Of a stretch of DNA of 64,000 bases, positions 30,596 to 39,641 are shown piece by piece (the first letter of the stretch is position 1; every line of letters begins with the position of its first letter). The translations under genes and the position numbers were made by a program. Under the pieces are notes generated by a model that saw only the letters and a program-made list of their open reading frames with translations, did no database searches and was not told the origin of the DNA. Where the stretch lies: NCBI GenBank assembly GCA_963820995.1, contig CAWGCL010000011.1:124001-188000 (forward strand), read 5' to 3'. Origin of the DNA: JAGTVG01 sp963820995. Lineage in GTDB: Bacteria; Bacteroidota; Bacteroidia; Cytophagales; Cyclobacteriaceae.

Positions 30596-30603
30596 TATAT
30601 TTG
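30596..30603 (+). promoter_or_regulatory. Candidate Bacteroidota -7 box (TATATTTG)
   Basis: TATATTTG matches TAnnTTTG exactly and lies 94 bases before the first PQQ-like gene. No TTTG -33 box is seen at the usual distance, so the call rests on the -7 element alone. Confidence 0.3.
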
Positions 30604-30696
30604 GTAAATTTCTCTGTGGCTTAAAATTTGCAGTGAAAATTTAGATCATTAGCCTGATTTCAAATTGATTTCTATTAAGTAGTAAATATTATTAAA

Positions 30697-31911
30697 ATGA
30701 AAAATTATTTTTATAACCTATTAATATTCCTAATCTTAATCCCTGTTCTGAGTTTCTCACAGGAACCAACCAAATGGAGAGGCCCTGATCAAAACGGATA
30801 TTATCCGGATACTGGCCTGCTGAAGGAGTGGCCTGCTGGCGGACCTGAGATATTATGGCAATATGACAAGCTAGGGGAGGGATATTCTTCACCTGCATTT
30901 GGAAATGGCCGGATATATGTTTCCGGAATGGAAGATCAAACCGGGTATGTATATGCTCTTGAACAAAATGGAATACTCATCTGGAAAGCTCCATATGGCA
31001 CTGAATACTATGAAAGTTATCCTGGAAGCAGGGGAACTCCCGTTATCGATGGGGATAAACTCTATATGCTGAGTGGGAAAGGGCATTTATCCTGTTTGAG
31101 TTCAAATTCAGGTAAGATGATCTGGCGAAAAGACTTGTTTAAAGAGTATGGCGGCCGGAATACTGAATGGGGGCTTGCAGAGACCTTATTGGTACTCGGC
31201 GATAAGCTCATATGCACTCCGGGTGGACGTGAACATAATATGGTGGCATTTAATAAATCAAATGGAGATATTATATGGACAACAAAAGCTATGGGTGAAA
31301 TTTCAGCGTATTGTTCACCACTCTTAATTGAAATTGGAGGCCGTAACCTGATCGTTACACATATGGCAGATCATGTAATTGGTGTTGATGCTGATACAGG
31401 AAAACTTTTATGGAACCATCCACATCCAAACAGGTACTCTGTCCACCCAAACACCCCTCTGTATCACAACGGACAGGTCTTTTGTTTTAGTGGTTACGGA
31501 AAAGGAGGCGCTATGCTAAAATTGAACGACGACGGTAGCCAGGTAAACGAAATATGGTATAGTGAAACCATGGATAGCCGGATGGGTGGGGCTGTATATC
31601 ATAATGGCTTTATGTATGGTTCCGGTGATTCCAATCGGGAATGGCAATGTATTGACTGGAATACCGGCAAAGTTCTTTACGAGTCCAAAGAAGTTGGCAA
31701 CGGGGTTGTGATTGCGGCAGAAGGAATGTTATATGCTTATAGCCAGCGTGGGGAACTCGCTTTAATGAAACCTGAAGCCTCTTCCTTTAAGGTGGTCAGT
31801 AAAACTAAAATAAATGCAGGAAGTGGACAGCATTGGGCGCATCCTGCCATCAATAATGGCAGATTATTCGTCCGGCATGGAAATACAATGTTAGCTTATA
31901 AAATTCGCTGA
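30697..31911 (+). CDS. PQQ-like beta-propeller protein 1 (secreted)
   Basis: A 404-residue exported protein (signal peptide ending near SFSQ, residue 23). It starts with a WRGPDQNGYYPDTGLLKEWP segment, the W-RG signature shared by the propeller proteins of this locus, then about seven PQQ-type blades. Blade motifs are of the form DADTGKLLWNH, DWNTGKVLYES and FNKSNGDIIWTT. The W-docking motifs of true quinoprotein dehydrogenases and their catalytic Asp/Glu set are not apparent, so it may not bind PQQ. It may instead bind proteins or polysaccharides, like BamB. It is closely similar to the next gene and probably arose by tandem duplication. Confidence 0.83.
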   Translation: MKNYFYNLLIFLILIPVLSFSQEPTKWRGPDQNGYYPDTGLLKEWPAGGPEILWQYDKLGEGYSSPAFGNGRIYVSGMEDQTGYVYALEQNGILIWKAPYGTEYYESYPGSRGTPVIDGDKLYMLSGKGHLSCLSSNSGKMIWRKDLFKEYGGRNTEWGLAETLLVLGDKLICTPGGREHNMVAFNKSNGDIIWTTKAMGEISAYCSPLLIEIGGRNLIVTHMADHVIGVDADTGKLLWNHPHPNRYSVHPNTPLYHNGQVFCFSGYGKGGAMLKLNDDGSQVNEIWYSETMDSRMGGAVYHNGFMYGSGDSNREWQCIDWNTGKVLYESKEVGNGVVIAAEGMLYAYSQRGELALMKPEASSFKVVSKTKINAGSGQHWAHPAINNGRLFVRHGNTMLAYKIR

Positions 31912-31975
31912 TAGGCTGTTTTAACAACCTGTCAACATATGATTTATATCATATAATTAGTGGCGTATTAATTCT

Positions 31976-31983
31976 TAAATTTG
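31976..31983 (+). promoter_or_regulatory. Candidate Bacteroidota -7 box (TAAATTTG)
   Basis: TAAATTTG fits TAnnTTTG and lies 84 bases before PQQ-like gene 2, which heads the dense operon. No good TTTG -33 box is seen. Low support. Confidence 0.3.
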
Positions 31984-32066
31984 TATAGGGCGCTGGAAGC
32001 GTAGCTGTACAGACGGGCTATTGTTAATTTTATCTTTCTCCCGTAGCCGAATTTAAATTATATGGT

Positions 32067-33318
32067 ATGAATAAATTAACCGTTCTAATACTTTTTCAAT
32101 TTGTTTTTACATCCATATTTTCCCAGGAGATTCAGTGGCGCGGGCCTGAACGAAATGGTCAATTTCCGGATAAGGGATTAATGAAAGAATGGCCAGCAGA
32201 TGGCCCGGAAATGCTTCTAAAAGTTGAAGGTATTGGTATGGGGTATTCCTCTCCTGTACTTTTTGAAGATGTGTTATATGTTACTGGTAAGAAAGGGGAG
32301 GAGGACTATTTGAGTGCCTTCGATATGGAAGGTAACATCAAGTACCAGGTTAAATATGGATCTTCATGGAACCAATCATACCCGGAAACCCGCTCAACTC
32401 CGACAATTGATGGCGACCGGCTTTATGTGATAAGTGGAATTGGTGAAGTGGTTTGTCTGAACACAAGTGATGGGACTATTAATTGGTCTGTAAATGCTAA
32501 TGAACTATTTGAGGGAGAGATCCATCGATGGGGAGTGGCAGAATCACCGCTTATAATAGACGATAAGGTGCTATACACATGTGGTGGCAACAAAGCCTCA
32601 GTAATCGCATTAAATAAACATTCAGGCGAAATAGAATGGCAGGCAGAAAGTCTTGGCGGAGGACGGACATATGTTTCTTCGGTTATTTATCAACAGGATG
32701 GAAAGCAATTGATAGTGGCTTTAACCGCTCACCATATATTAGGCATAGTGCCTGAAAATGGAAAGATTGCATGGCACTATAAATATTTACCGCCAGAAGG
32801 TGCTGGAGGCCGTGGTGCAACAAACAGTACCAATTCCCCCATATCAAGCGGTAATGAGATATTTGTTTCAAAAGGTTATGATCAATATGGTGTAATGCTT
32901 AAAGTTTCCAGCCGACATGAACTCAGTGGAGGAGAAATGGAGAACAAGTGTTTTGGATACCCATCACGGGCACTATGTAAAAGTTGGTGATTATCTATAT
33001 GGATCTAACTGGCACAGTAATTCAACCGGAAACTGGGTATGCCTTAATTGGGATTCAGGTGAGGTTATGTATGATGAAAAATGGAATACTAAAGGATCCA
33101 TTGCCCTTGCGGATGGCTTGCTGTATTGTTATGAAGAAAGGGGCGGGAATGTAGCCCTTGTTAAACCCGCACCGACGAAATTTGATATCATTAGCACATT
33201 TAAAATTGAATATGGATCCGGCCCACACTGGGCGCACCCATATATTGCTGATAAAAAACTGCTGATCCGTCATGGTGAGGTTGTAATGGTATTTGATATA
33301 GAGGATAAAAAAGGATAA
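32067..33318 (+). CDS. PQQ-like beta-propeller protein 2, one frameshift
   Basis: A secreted propeller protein (signal peptide ending FSQ, about residue 20) in two frames. The first frame (32067 to about 32910) carries WRGPERNGQFPDKGLMKEWP and five blades. It reads KGYDQYGVMLKVS and then leaves frame. The second frame resumes with DMNSVEEKWRTSVLDTHHGH and runs to 33318 with the last blades. The repaired length, about 416 residues, matches the paralogue upstream (404). The shift near 32905-32920 is a single base and may be a read error or a real inactivation of one of two duplicates. It ends only 1 base before the next gene. Confidence 0.82.
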
Positions 33319-33319
33319 T

Positions 33320-34741
33320 TTGTTTACTCCGAAAAACATATTTCTATATACAACAGGTCTCCTGTTTTTAACAGCTTTGATCTGGTGGAATCTTTCCGGA
33401 CCTTCACTTGACTTTAATACAAGTGAACCTGGCATGGATAACCGCGGTGGTGATGCGGGTGGAGAAAATGAAGTTATCAATATTGGGGCCTTTTTTGAAC
33501 TTTTTTCTAATTCGGATAGTGAGTTAAATGAAGAATGGCCACGATTCAGGGGCCCGGAATTTGATAATATTAAGAAATCCGGATCAGGATTGATATCTAA
33601 GTTTAATAATGATCCGAAAATTCAATGGTCTGTTGAATTGGGAGAAGGACATGCCGGTCCATCTATATACAAAGGAAAGGTATATCTGCTCGATTATGAT
33701 GAAGAGGTAAAAGCAGATATGCTGAAATGTTTTTCACTTCGGGATGGGAAAGAATTGTGGAGGAGATGGTATAATGTGAACATTAAAAGAAACCACGGCA
33801 TGTCAAGGACCGTACCGGCCATCACGGAAGATTATATTTTAACTATCGGACCCCGTTCACATGTTATGTGCCTTGACCGGGAGACTGGTGATCTAAGGTG
33901 GGGGATGGATATTGAAAAATTATATGGAACTGAAATACCTTTCTGGTATACCGGTCAATGTCCTTTGATTGACGATGGCAAAGCTATTATTGCAACGGGA
34001 GGAAGTGCTGTTATGATTGCGGTAGATTGTGCATCAGGGGAATTATTATGGGAAGCACCCAATCCGGGAACCTGGAAAATGTCGCATTCCTCTATTATGC
34101 CCTGGGTTTATCAGGGAATTAAAATGTACGTTTATAGTGCTGTAGGGGGAATTATCGCAATAGGCGCTGAAGGTGATCTGGCTGGTAAGGTTTTATGGCA
34201 ATCAAATGAATGGAGCTGCTCTGTCGTGGCACCCTCACCTGTTTGTCTGCCGGACGGCAAGGTCTTTCTAACTGCCGGTTACGGTGCGGGGAGTATGGTT
34301 TTCCAAATCAATTATGAGAATGATGGGTTCTCGGCAACCAGATTGTATGACTATAAACCGAAAGATGGATTGGCATGTGAGCAACAGACACCTGTATTTC
34401 ACGATGGCATGCTGTATGGAATATTACCAAAAGATGCAGGGGCCATGAGGAATCAATTTATTTGCGTGGACCCCCAGGATACCAGGAAAGTAGTCTGGGC
34501 CAGTGGCAAAACGCACCGGTTTGGATTGGGCCCTTATATGATTGCCGATGGAAAATTCTTTATATTGAATGATGACGGAACTTTGTCGATAGTTCAGCCA
34601 AGTCAGACAAATTTTGTTCTCCTTGATCAGATTAAAGTTTTTGATGGGCATGATGCCTGGGCACCCCTGGCAATAGCTGATGGATATCTCTTGTTGCGGG
34701 ATGCAAATAATATGTATTGTATGGACATTAGAACAATGTAA
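33320..34741 (+). CDS. PQQ-like beta-propeller protein 3 (membrane-anchored or secreted)
   Basis: A 473-residue propeller protein. The start appears to be TTG at 33320, because the residues it adds (NIFLYTTGLLFLTALIWWN) make a proper signal or anchor; the first ATG (33434) would remove it. The stop of the previous gene lies just upstream, so translation is probably coupled. The propeller opens with WPRFRGPEFDNIKKSGSGL and has blades such as GDLRWGMDIEKLYG and SGELLWEAPNPGTWKMS. The arrangement resembles the BamB-like group, without visible catalytic residues of PQQ dehydrogenases. It is the first gene of the abutting run to 44.7 kb. Confidence 0.82.
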   Translation: MFTPKNIFLYTTGLLFLTALIWWNLSGPSLDFNTSEPGMDNRGGDAGGENEVINIGAFFELFSNSDSELNEEWPRFRGPEFDNIKKSGSGLISKFNNDPKIQWSVELGEGHAGPSIYKGKVYLLDYDEEVKADMLKCFSLRDGKELWRRWYNVNIKRNHGMSRTVPAITEDYILTIGPRSHVMCLDRETGDLRWGMDIEKLYGTEIPFWYTGQCPLIDDGKAIIATGGSAVMIAVDCASGELLWEAPNPGTWKMSHSSIMPWVYQGIKMYVYSAVGGIIAIGAEGDLAGKVLWQSNEWSCSVVAPSPVCLPDGKVFLTAGYGAGSMVFQINYENDGFSATRLYDYKPKDGLACEQQTPVFHDGMLYGILPKDAGAMRNQFICVDPQDTRKVVWASGKTHRFGLGPYMIADGKFFILNDDGTLSIVQPSQTNFVLLDQIKVFDGHDAWAPLAIADGYLLLRDANNMYCMDIRTM

Positions 34742-34750
34742 ATCTATAAT

Positions 34751-35719
34751 ATGAAAAAGATCTTCATCTATATCATAGTGATAGTACTTGGATTACTGAT
34801 CCTTGTGATAATCCTTGGCGATTTTATGTCTGGTGAGATCAAAGACACTGCAAAAAATCCTTATGCTTACGAATTTGACGAGTATAAAGCTGTGGATCAA
34901 TCGATGATAAAATTCAGGGAGGTCAGAAGGATAGGATTGAGTATCCCGGATCCAAAAGCCATCGATATAAAGAATAATTTAATCGCAATTGGATTTAAAG
35001 ATCATCTGCAGGTCATAGATACCTCTGGATTGGAAATAATAAACAGATCAGTCAGAGGACCAGTAACAGCTGTATCGTTTTCCCCGGAAGGGTACATTTA
35101 TCTGGGATGTCAGAATTCGATAGAGATAATCAATATGGAAGGAGAATCCATAGCACGCTGGCAGAACTTTGGAGAAAAAACTTTGATTACCGCAATAGCT
35201 TTTAAGGATTCTATGGCAATTGTTGCCGATGCCGGGAACCGGATTGTATTTCGTCTGGATCAGCAAGGTCAATTACTGGATTCCTTCGATGGAACCGGCA
35301 GATTGGATGGGAACTACGGTTTTATTCTTCCAAGCCCTTATTTTGATCTTGAAGTAGATCCTGATGATGAATTGTGGGTAGTGAATTCAGGTTTGTTAAA
35401 GGTGGAAAATTATACAGACGATGGTTCTGTCCGGGCTTTCTGGGGGAAACCTTCCTTTGAGATAGAAGGGTTTACCGGCTGTTGCAATCCGGCACACATT
35501 GCGATTATGAAAGATGGGTCGTTCGTTACTAGTGAAAAAGGTCTTTCCAGGATTAAAGTGTATAAGGCATCGGGTGAATTGGATTGCGTTGTGGCCGCCC
35601 CTGCGGATTTTGAAGATGAAAATGAACCTGCTGATATAGCTGTTGATGAATATGGGAAAATATATGCCCTCGACATTACGAAAGAGAAAATCAGGATTTT
35701 TGAAAGAAATATAAACTGA
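34751..35719 (+). CDS. Membrane-anchored NHL-type beta-propeller protein
   Basis: A 322-residue protein with one N-terminal helix (residues 4-24, no cleavage site seen), so the propeller is probably periplasmic and anchored. Blades are NHL/SMP-30 like: VRGPVTAVSFSPEGYIYLGC, SMAIVADAGNRIVFRLD, DLEVDPDDELWVVNSG, and ADIAVDEYGKIYALDI. A notable FTGCCNPAHIAIM segment carries adjacent cysteines. It stands between the PQQ-like genes and the Fe-S genes and ends one base before the small Tat protein. A protein-binding platform for the Fe-S subunits is a reasonable guess. No enzymatic role is evident. Confidence 0.75.
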   Translation: MKKIFIYIIVIVLGLLILVIILGDFMSGEIKDTAKNPYAYEFDEYKAVDQSMIKFREVRRIGLSIPDPKAIDIKNNLIAIGFKDHLQVIDTSGLEIINRSVRGPVTAVSFSPEGYIYLGCQNSIEIINMEGESIARWQNFGEKTLITAIAFKDSMAIVADAGNRIVFRLDQQGQLLDSFDGTGRLDGNYGFILPSPYFDLEVDPDDELWVVNSGLLKVENYTDDGSVRAFWGKPSFEIEGFTGCCNPAHIAIMKDGSFVTSEKGLSRIKVYKASGELDCVVAAPADFEDENEPADIAVDEYGKIYALDITKEKIRIFERNIN

Positions 35720-35926
35720 ATGGATAGAAGAAATTTTATACAGAACTTTACACGATACTCCTTATTAGGTGGATTGCTTTCCTCAGTAGGTTTTTTGGTG
35801 AGTCATAGGACCATCAGGGCCACAGAAGATTGTTCTGCTTCGGAGGTTTGTAAAATGTGCGGCAAATTCAATTCCTGCCAAAAGGTCATTGATATAAAAA
35901 CAAAAGAAAATGAAAAAGTCTCCTGA
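35720..35926 (+). CDS. Small Tat-exported Cys-rich protein
   Basis: A 68-residue protein with MDRRNFIQNFTRYSLLGGLL, a twin-arginine signal, then a short mature part with four cysteines: C-x5-C-x2-C-x5-C in CSASEVCKMCGKFNSC. That pattern could bind one Fe-S cluster or metal ion. Neighbours abut on both sides (starts immediately after the NHL gene, overlaps the ferredoxin gene by 17 bases), which strongly supports a real gene. The sequence matches no family that I can name. Tat use implies that folding or cofactor loading occurs before export. Confidence 0.68.
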   Translation: MDRRNFIQNFTRYSLLGGLLSSVGFLVSHRTIRATEDCSASEVCKMCGKFNSCQKVIDIKTKENEKVS

Positions 35927-36485
35927 CAATAAAGCAAATAAAAGGAGGGATTTTATACGTTCTACGGCCCGTATAACCCTTGCACTGGGTATAGGGGGTG
36001 TGAGCGGACTTGCACTGAGTAAATCCACCAAGGAGGAATGGGTCTGGCAGATCGATCCTTTTAAATGTACCCAATGTGGCAGATGTGCAGAGGAATGTGT
36101 ATTAACCCCTTCAGCTGTGAAATGTGTCCATGCTTTTGATCTTTGTGGGTATTGTGACCTTTGCGGGGGGTATTTTAAACCGGGAGTAATTGATCTTCAT
36201 ACCGGGGCTGAAAACCAACTTTGTCCAACAGCTGCCATAAAAAGAGATTTTATTGAAGAACCATTTTTTGAATATACGATTGATGAAGACCTTTGCATCG
36301 GATGCGGGAAATGTGTAAAAGGGTGTTCCGCCTTTGGCAATGGATCATTGCATCTACAGATCCGGCATGACCTGTGCCTCAACTGCAATCAATGTGCCAT
36401 AGCCAGGCAGTGTCCGTCAGATGCTATAACCAGGGCGCCAGCCAGTAAACCGTACAATTTTAAAGGAGATTTTACAAAGAGCTAA
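35910..36485 (+). CDS. Tat-exported polyferredoxin (4Fe-4S)
   Basis: A 191-residue iron-sulfur protein with a twin-arginine signal (NKRRDFIRSTARITLALG, residues 10-27), so it is exported with clusters already built. The mature part has three clear [4Fe-4S] motifs: CTQCGRCAEEC, CIGCGKCVKGC and CLNCNQCAIARQCP. A further group (CGYCDLC with LCPTAAI) may form a fourth. It resembles the NapG and NosR-associated periplasmic ferredoxins. Encoded just upstream of a NapH/NosR-like membrane protein, it probably takes electrons from it or gives them to it, as NapG does with NapH. Confidence 0.86.
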   Translation: MKKSPDNKANKRRDFIRSTARITLALGIGGVSGLALSKSTKEEWVWQIDPFKCTQCGRCAEECVLTPSAVKCVHAFDLCGYCDLCGGYFKPGVIDLHTGAENQLCPTAAIKRDFIEEPFFEYTIDEDLCIGCGKCVKGCSAFGNGSLHLQIRHDLCLNCNQCAIARQCPSDAITRAPASKPYNFKGDFTKS

Positions 36486-36495
36486 AGAGAGACTT

Positions 36496-37785
36496 TTGAA
36501 GAATAAAAGAATAGCGATCCTGACATTTTTTAGTGGCCTGCTGATATCAGTAGTTTCCTATGCACAACAGCGCTTCCCCAGACCGGATTTTGAAACAGAT
36601 TATATAGTTCCATCTCCTCTGGCGCCGGAACCCAGGTGGGCTACTATGGAGATCCTGGATGTGGTCATCTTACTGATCGTCATGCTTTTAGCTTCATGGT
36701 TTGCCATAAAAAAGCGTTCCAGGCAGGGCATCTTGTATTTATCGGTATTTACACTTATTTATTTCGGTTTTTACAGGAATGGATGTATTTGTTCTATTGG
36801 GGGCATTCAAAATGTAACCCTGACCTTGTTCAACCCCGCTTATGCCATTTCCATTACTGCACTCTTATTTTTTATCTTGCCATTGATCTTTGCCCTTTTC
36901 ATGGGCCGTGTGTTTTGTGGGGCAGCCTGTCCGCTTGGGGCCATTCAGGAGCTTATTATTTTCAGACCTATCTCCATTCCCTCACCTGTCAGAAAGGTTT
37001 TGGGATTGATCCCTTATCTCTACCTGGGGCTATCGATATTATATGCCGCAACCAATACGGATTTTATTATATGCCGCTATGATCCCTTCATCGGGATTTT
37101 CAGGATGGATGCTACCTTTGACATGCTCATATTAGGAGGAAGTTTTCTAATTCTGGGGATGTTTATTGCAAGGCCATATTGCCGCTTCCTTTGCCCTTAT
37201 GGTGTCTTGTTGAATTGGATGTCAAAGGTCTCAAAATGGCATTTAAGCATAACCCCATCTGAATGTGTGGATTGTAAGTTATGTGCGCACTCCTGTCCTG
37301 TGGATGCTATTAATAAGCCAGTCATTGAACCGGTTTCGACAAGTAAAGACATTAATAAATTTTTGTTGTCGGTATTAGTACTTCCGATTTTGATTCTGAT
37401 CGGAGGATATGTTGGCTCTAAATCACATATATACTTATCGAAGGCGAATCCGACAGTAGGCCTTGCGGAGCTGTTAATTGCCCATCCGGAACTAAAGAAT
37501 GATCCTGACCATATTGATGTGCAGACCTTTCTGACTTCTGGAAAGACCATGGAGACTTTGCTGGAAGAGGCTGCCACAATTCGGGAACAATTCTATTATG
37601 GTGGCTGGATCATGGGAGGATTTTTAGGATTGGCATTTGGATTAATATTTATGGCCAAAACATTGTACAGGAACCGAAAGGACTACGAACCGGATAAGGG
37701 AAATTGTGTGAGTTGTGGAAGATGTATGGAATATTGCCCTGTTGGCAAACCCGATTTTGACAAAATAATGGAACAGATAAAGTGA
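36496..37785 (+). CDS. NapH/NosR-like membrane 4Fe-4S protein
   Basis: A 429-residue integral membrane ferredoxin. The start is TTG at 36496, 10 bases after the upstream stop. The first helix resembles a signal (to SYAQQ), and seven more hydrophobic segments follow. Cys motifs characteristic of NapH/NosR/RdxA polyferredoxins are present: RNGCICSIGGIQN, FCGAACPLGAIQE, and CRFLCPYGVLL near the membrane faces. Two ferredoxin motifs follow: CVDCKLCAHSCPVDA, and at the C-terminus CVSCGRCMEYCPVGKPD. Such proteins pass electrons across the inner membrane between the quinone pool, or a cytoplasmic donor, and periplasmic ferredoxins. Tight coupling to neighbours on both sides supports that role here. 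Confidence 0.88.
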   Translation: MKNKRIAILTFFSGLLISVVSYAQQRFPRPDFETDYIVPSPLAPEPRWATMEILDVVILLIVMLLASWFAIKKRSRQGILYLSVFTLIYFGFYRNGCICSIGGIQNVTLTLFNPAYAISITALLFFILPLIFALFMGRVFCGAACPLGAIQELIIFRPISIPSPVRKVLGLIPYLYLGLSILYAATNTDFIICRYDPFIGIFRMDATFDMLILGGSFLILGMFIARPYCRFLCPYGVLLNWMSKVSKWHLSITPSECVDCKLCAHSCPVDAINKPVIEPVSTSKDINKFLLSVLVLPILILIGGYVGSKSHIYLSKANPTVGLAELLIAHPELKNDPDHIDVQTFLTSGKTMETLLEEAATIREQFYYGGWIMGGFLGLAFGLIFMAKTLYRNRKDYEPDKGNCVSCGRCMEYCPVGKPDFDKIMEQIK

Positions 37786-39641
37786 ACATTATAGAAAAAC
37801 AAAAAATAACCTGGAGGATAGCTGTTATTGCCGGAATATTTTCAGCAATAGTCAGCATTATCATGATATTGAATTACTGGCAGCTCCAGAGATCGGAACC
37901 ACTGGAGAATGAATTGCTGGTAAGCCTTGTTGAACAGCTCAAGAAGGATTCAGGTAACGAACAGCTGAAGGAAGATATCAGGCGCCTCGATTTGATGGTG
38001 CGTAAAGCATATTTTACAAAGCAATGGCAAATACGTGCAGGGGCTTTTATTTTAATAGGTGGTCTTGTCGTTCTAGTGATATCCCTAAGAATGTATCAGT
38101 CCTATAGTGAAAAGGTAGATGAGCCAGGTAGTGAGGACCGGCACCTGGGTAAGGAATTGATCGCTGCCCAGAAATGGATCATTTATTCTGTTGTTGCCAT
38201 ATTTGGACTGGCTTTAGTTGCTGCTTATTTATCCGATGATAAACTTGACGACCCGTATAATATTGCCGAAAGCGTAACAGAAGAACCTAATGTGGAAGAG
38301 ATTGCCATCAGGACTACCAGTGAGCCTGCACAACAGGAACTTGAACCGGAAACCGAAGATATAACAAATGACAATACAACGGATGTAGATCTGGCCCAAT
38401 CCGAAACTGAAGAAACAATAGTTGAGTCTAAAGCGGTGGATTCAGAAACGATCCCTAGTACTCCGGTAGCTGATGTTCAAACCGGATCATTAAAGTTTAC
38501 AGACCAGTTCCCTTCTTTCAGGGGACCATATGGTCTGGGCTTATCAAACCATAAGAACGTCCCTGTTGATTGGGATGGAGCCTCGGGGAAAAACATAGTG
38601 TGGAAGACAGAGGTCCCATTGCCAGGTTATAATTCACCCATAATCTGGGGGGATAAATTGTTCCTTTCAGGTGCCAATGGTACTTCCCAGACTATATATT
38701 GTTATAATCGGACCAATGGTATTGTTATCTGGGAGCACCCTGTAAATGATGTGCCCAGGAACACCAGCAAAGTCCCCAGGGTTACTGATGATACGGGTTT
38801 TGCAGCACCTACCATGGCGACTGATGGCAAAAATCTTTGTGCCATCTTTGCTACCGGTGATGTGGTCTGTGTAGATATGGATGGGAATAGAAAATGGGCC
38901 AAAAATCTGGGAATGCCTGATAATCATTATGGGCATTCATCTTCATTACTCATTTATGAGGGAATACTTCTTATACAATTTGATACAAATCAGCAAGGCA
39001 AAGTGTTAGGTCTGGATATAATGTCAGGTGAGACAAAATGGGAAACCCTTCGATCTTCTAAGATATCCTGGGCTTCTCCGGTTCTGGCCAATATGGGGGA
39101 CCATATGGAGCTTATATTATCAAGCAGCCCCCAGGTTGCCGGATATGATCCGCGTACGGGAAAGGAACTATGGTCTATTGATTGCCTGATGGGAGAAGTG
39201 GGGCCATCTCCCGCTTATTCAGATGGTATGGTTTATGTAACCAATGAGTACGCTGTTCTCGCAGCAATTAAACCTGGAAGCCAGCCTGAAATAATATGGG
39301 AAACGAATGAATATCTTCCTGAGGTGGCAAGCCCGGTTGCGGATAATGGTATGGTATTTATAGGTACAAGCTATGGAGTGATCGTTTGCTATGATGCAGC
39401 AAATGGCGAGCTTCTGTGGGAATATGAATGTGATGACGGTATTTATGCCTCACCAATAATTGCCGGCAATAAGGTGTATTTCCTTGACATGGGCGGAAAA
39501 ATGCATATTTTCAAAAAAGATAAGAATATGACCCTCCTGGGTGAACCTGAATTGGGTGAGGGATCAGTGAGTACCCCTTCCTTTTCAGAAGGCAGGATAT
39601 ATCTACGGGGTGATAAGTATTTGTATTGTATTGGAATTTAA
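37782..39641 (+). CDS. Membrane-anchored PQQ-like beta-propeller protein 4
   Basis: A 619-residue protein with GTG start at 37782, overlapping the upstream stop by 4 bases. Three helices (about residues 12-33, 86-108, 129-150) are followed by an acidic, Glu/Thr-rich linker (about 160-235) and a C-terminal propeller. With three helices the propeller falls in the periplasm. The propeller opens with FPSFRGPYGLGLSNHKNVPV, the locus signature, and has blades such as GEKTKWETLR-type and PRTGKELWSIDCLMG and ANGELLWEYECDDG. Catalytic residues of PQQ dehydrogenases are not clear. Its position between the membrane ferredoxin and the NADH-oxidising fusion suggests a structural subunit of the complex. 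Confidence 0.82.
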   Translation: MNIIEKQKITWRIAVIAGIFSAIVSIIMILNYWQLQRSEPLENELLVSLVEQLKKDSGNEQLKEDIRRLDLMVRKAYFTKQWQIRAGAFILIGGLVVLVISLRMYQSYSEKVDEPGSEDRHLGKELIAAQKWIIYSVVAIFGLALVAAYLSDDKLDDPYNIAESVTEEPNVEEIAIRTTSEPAQQELEPETEDITNDNTTDVDLAQSETEETIVESKAVDSETIPSTPVADVQTGSLKFTDQFPSFRGPYGLGLSNHKNVPVDWDGASGKNIVWKTEVPLPGYNSPIIWGDKLFLSGANGTSQTIYCYNRTNGIVIWEHPVNDVPRNTSKVPRVTDDTGFAAPTMATDGKNLCAIFATGDVVCVDMDGNRKWAKNLGMPDNHYGHSSSLLIYEGILLIQFDTNQQGKVLGLDIMSGETKWETLRSSKISWASPVLANMGDHMELILSSSPQVAGYDPRTGKELWSIDCLMGEVGPSPAYSDGMVYVTNEYAVLAAIKPGSQPEIIWETNEYLPEVASPVADNGMVFIGTSYGVIVCYDAANGELLWEYECDDGIYASPIIAGNKVYFLDMGGKMHIFKKDKNMTLLGEPELGEGSVSTPSFSEGRIYLRGDKYLYCIGI

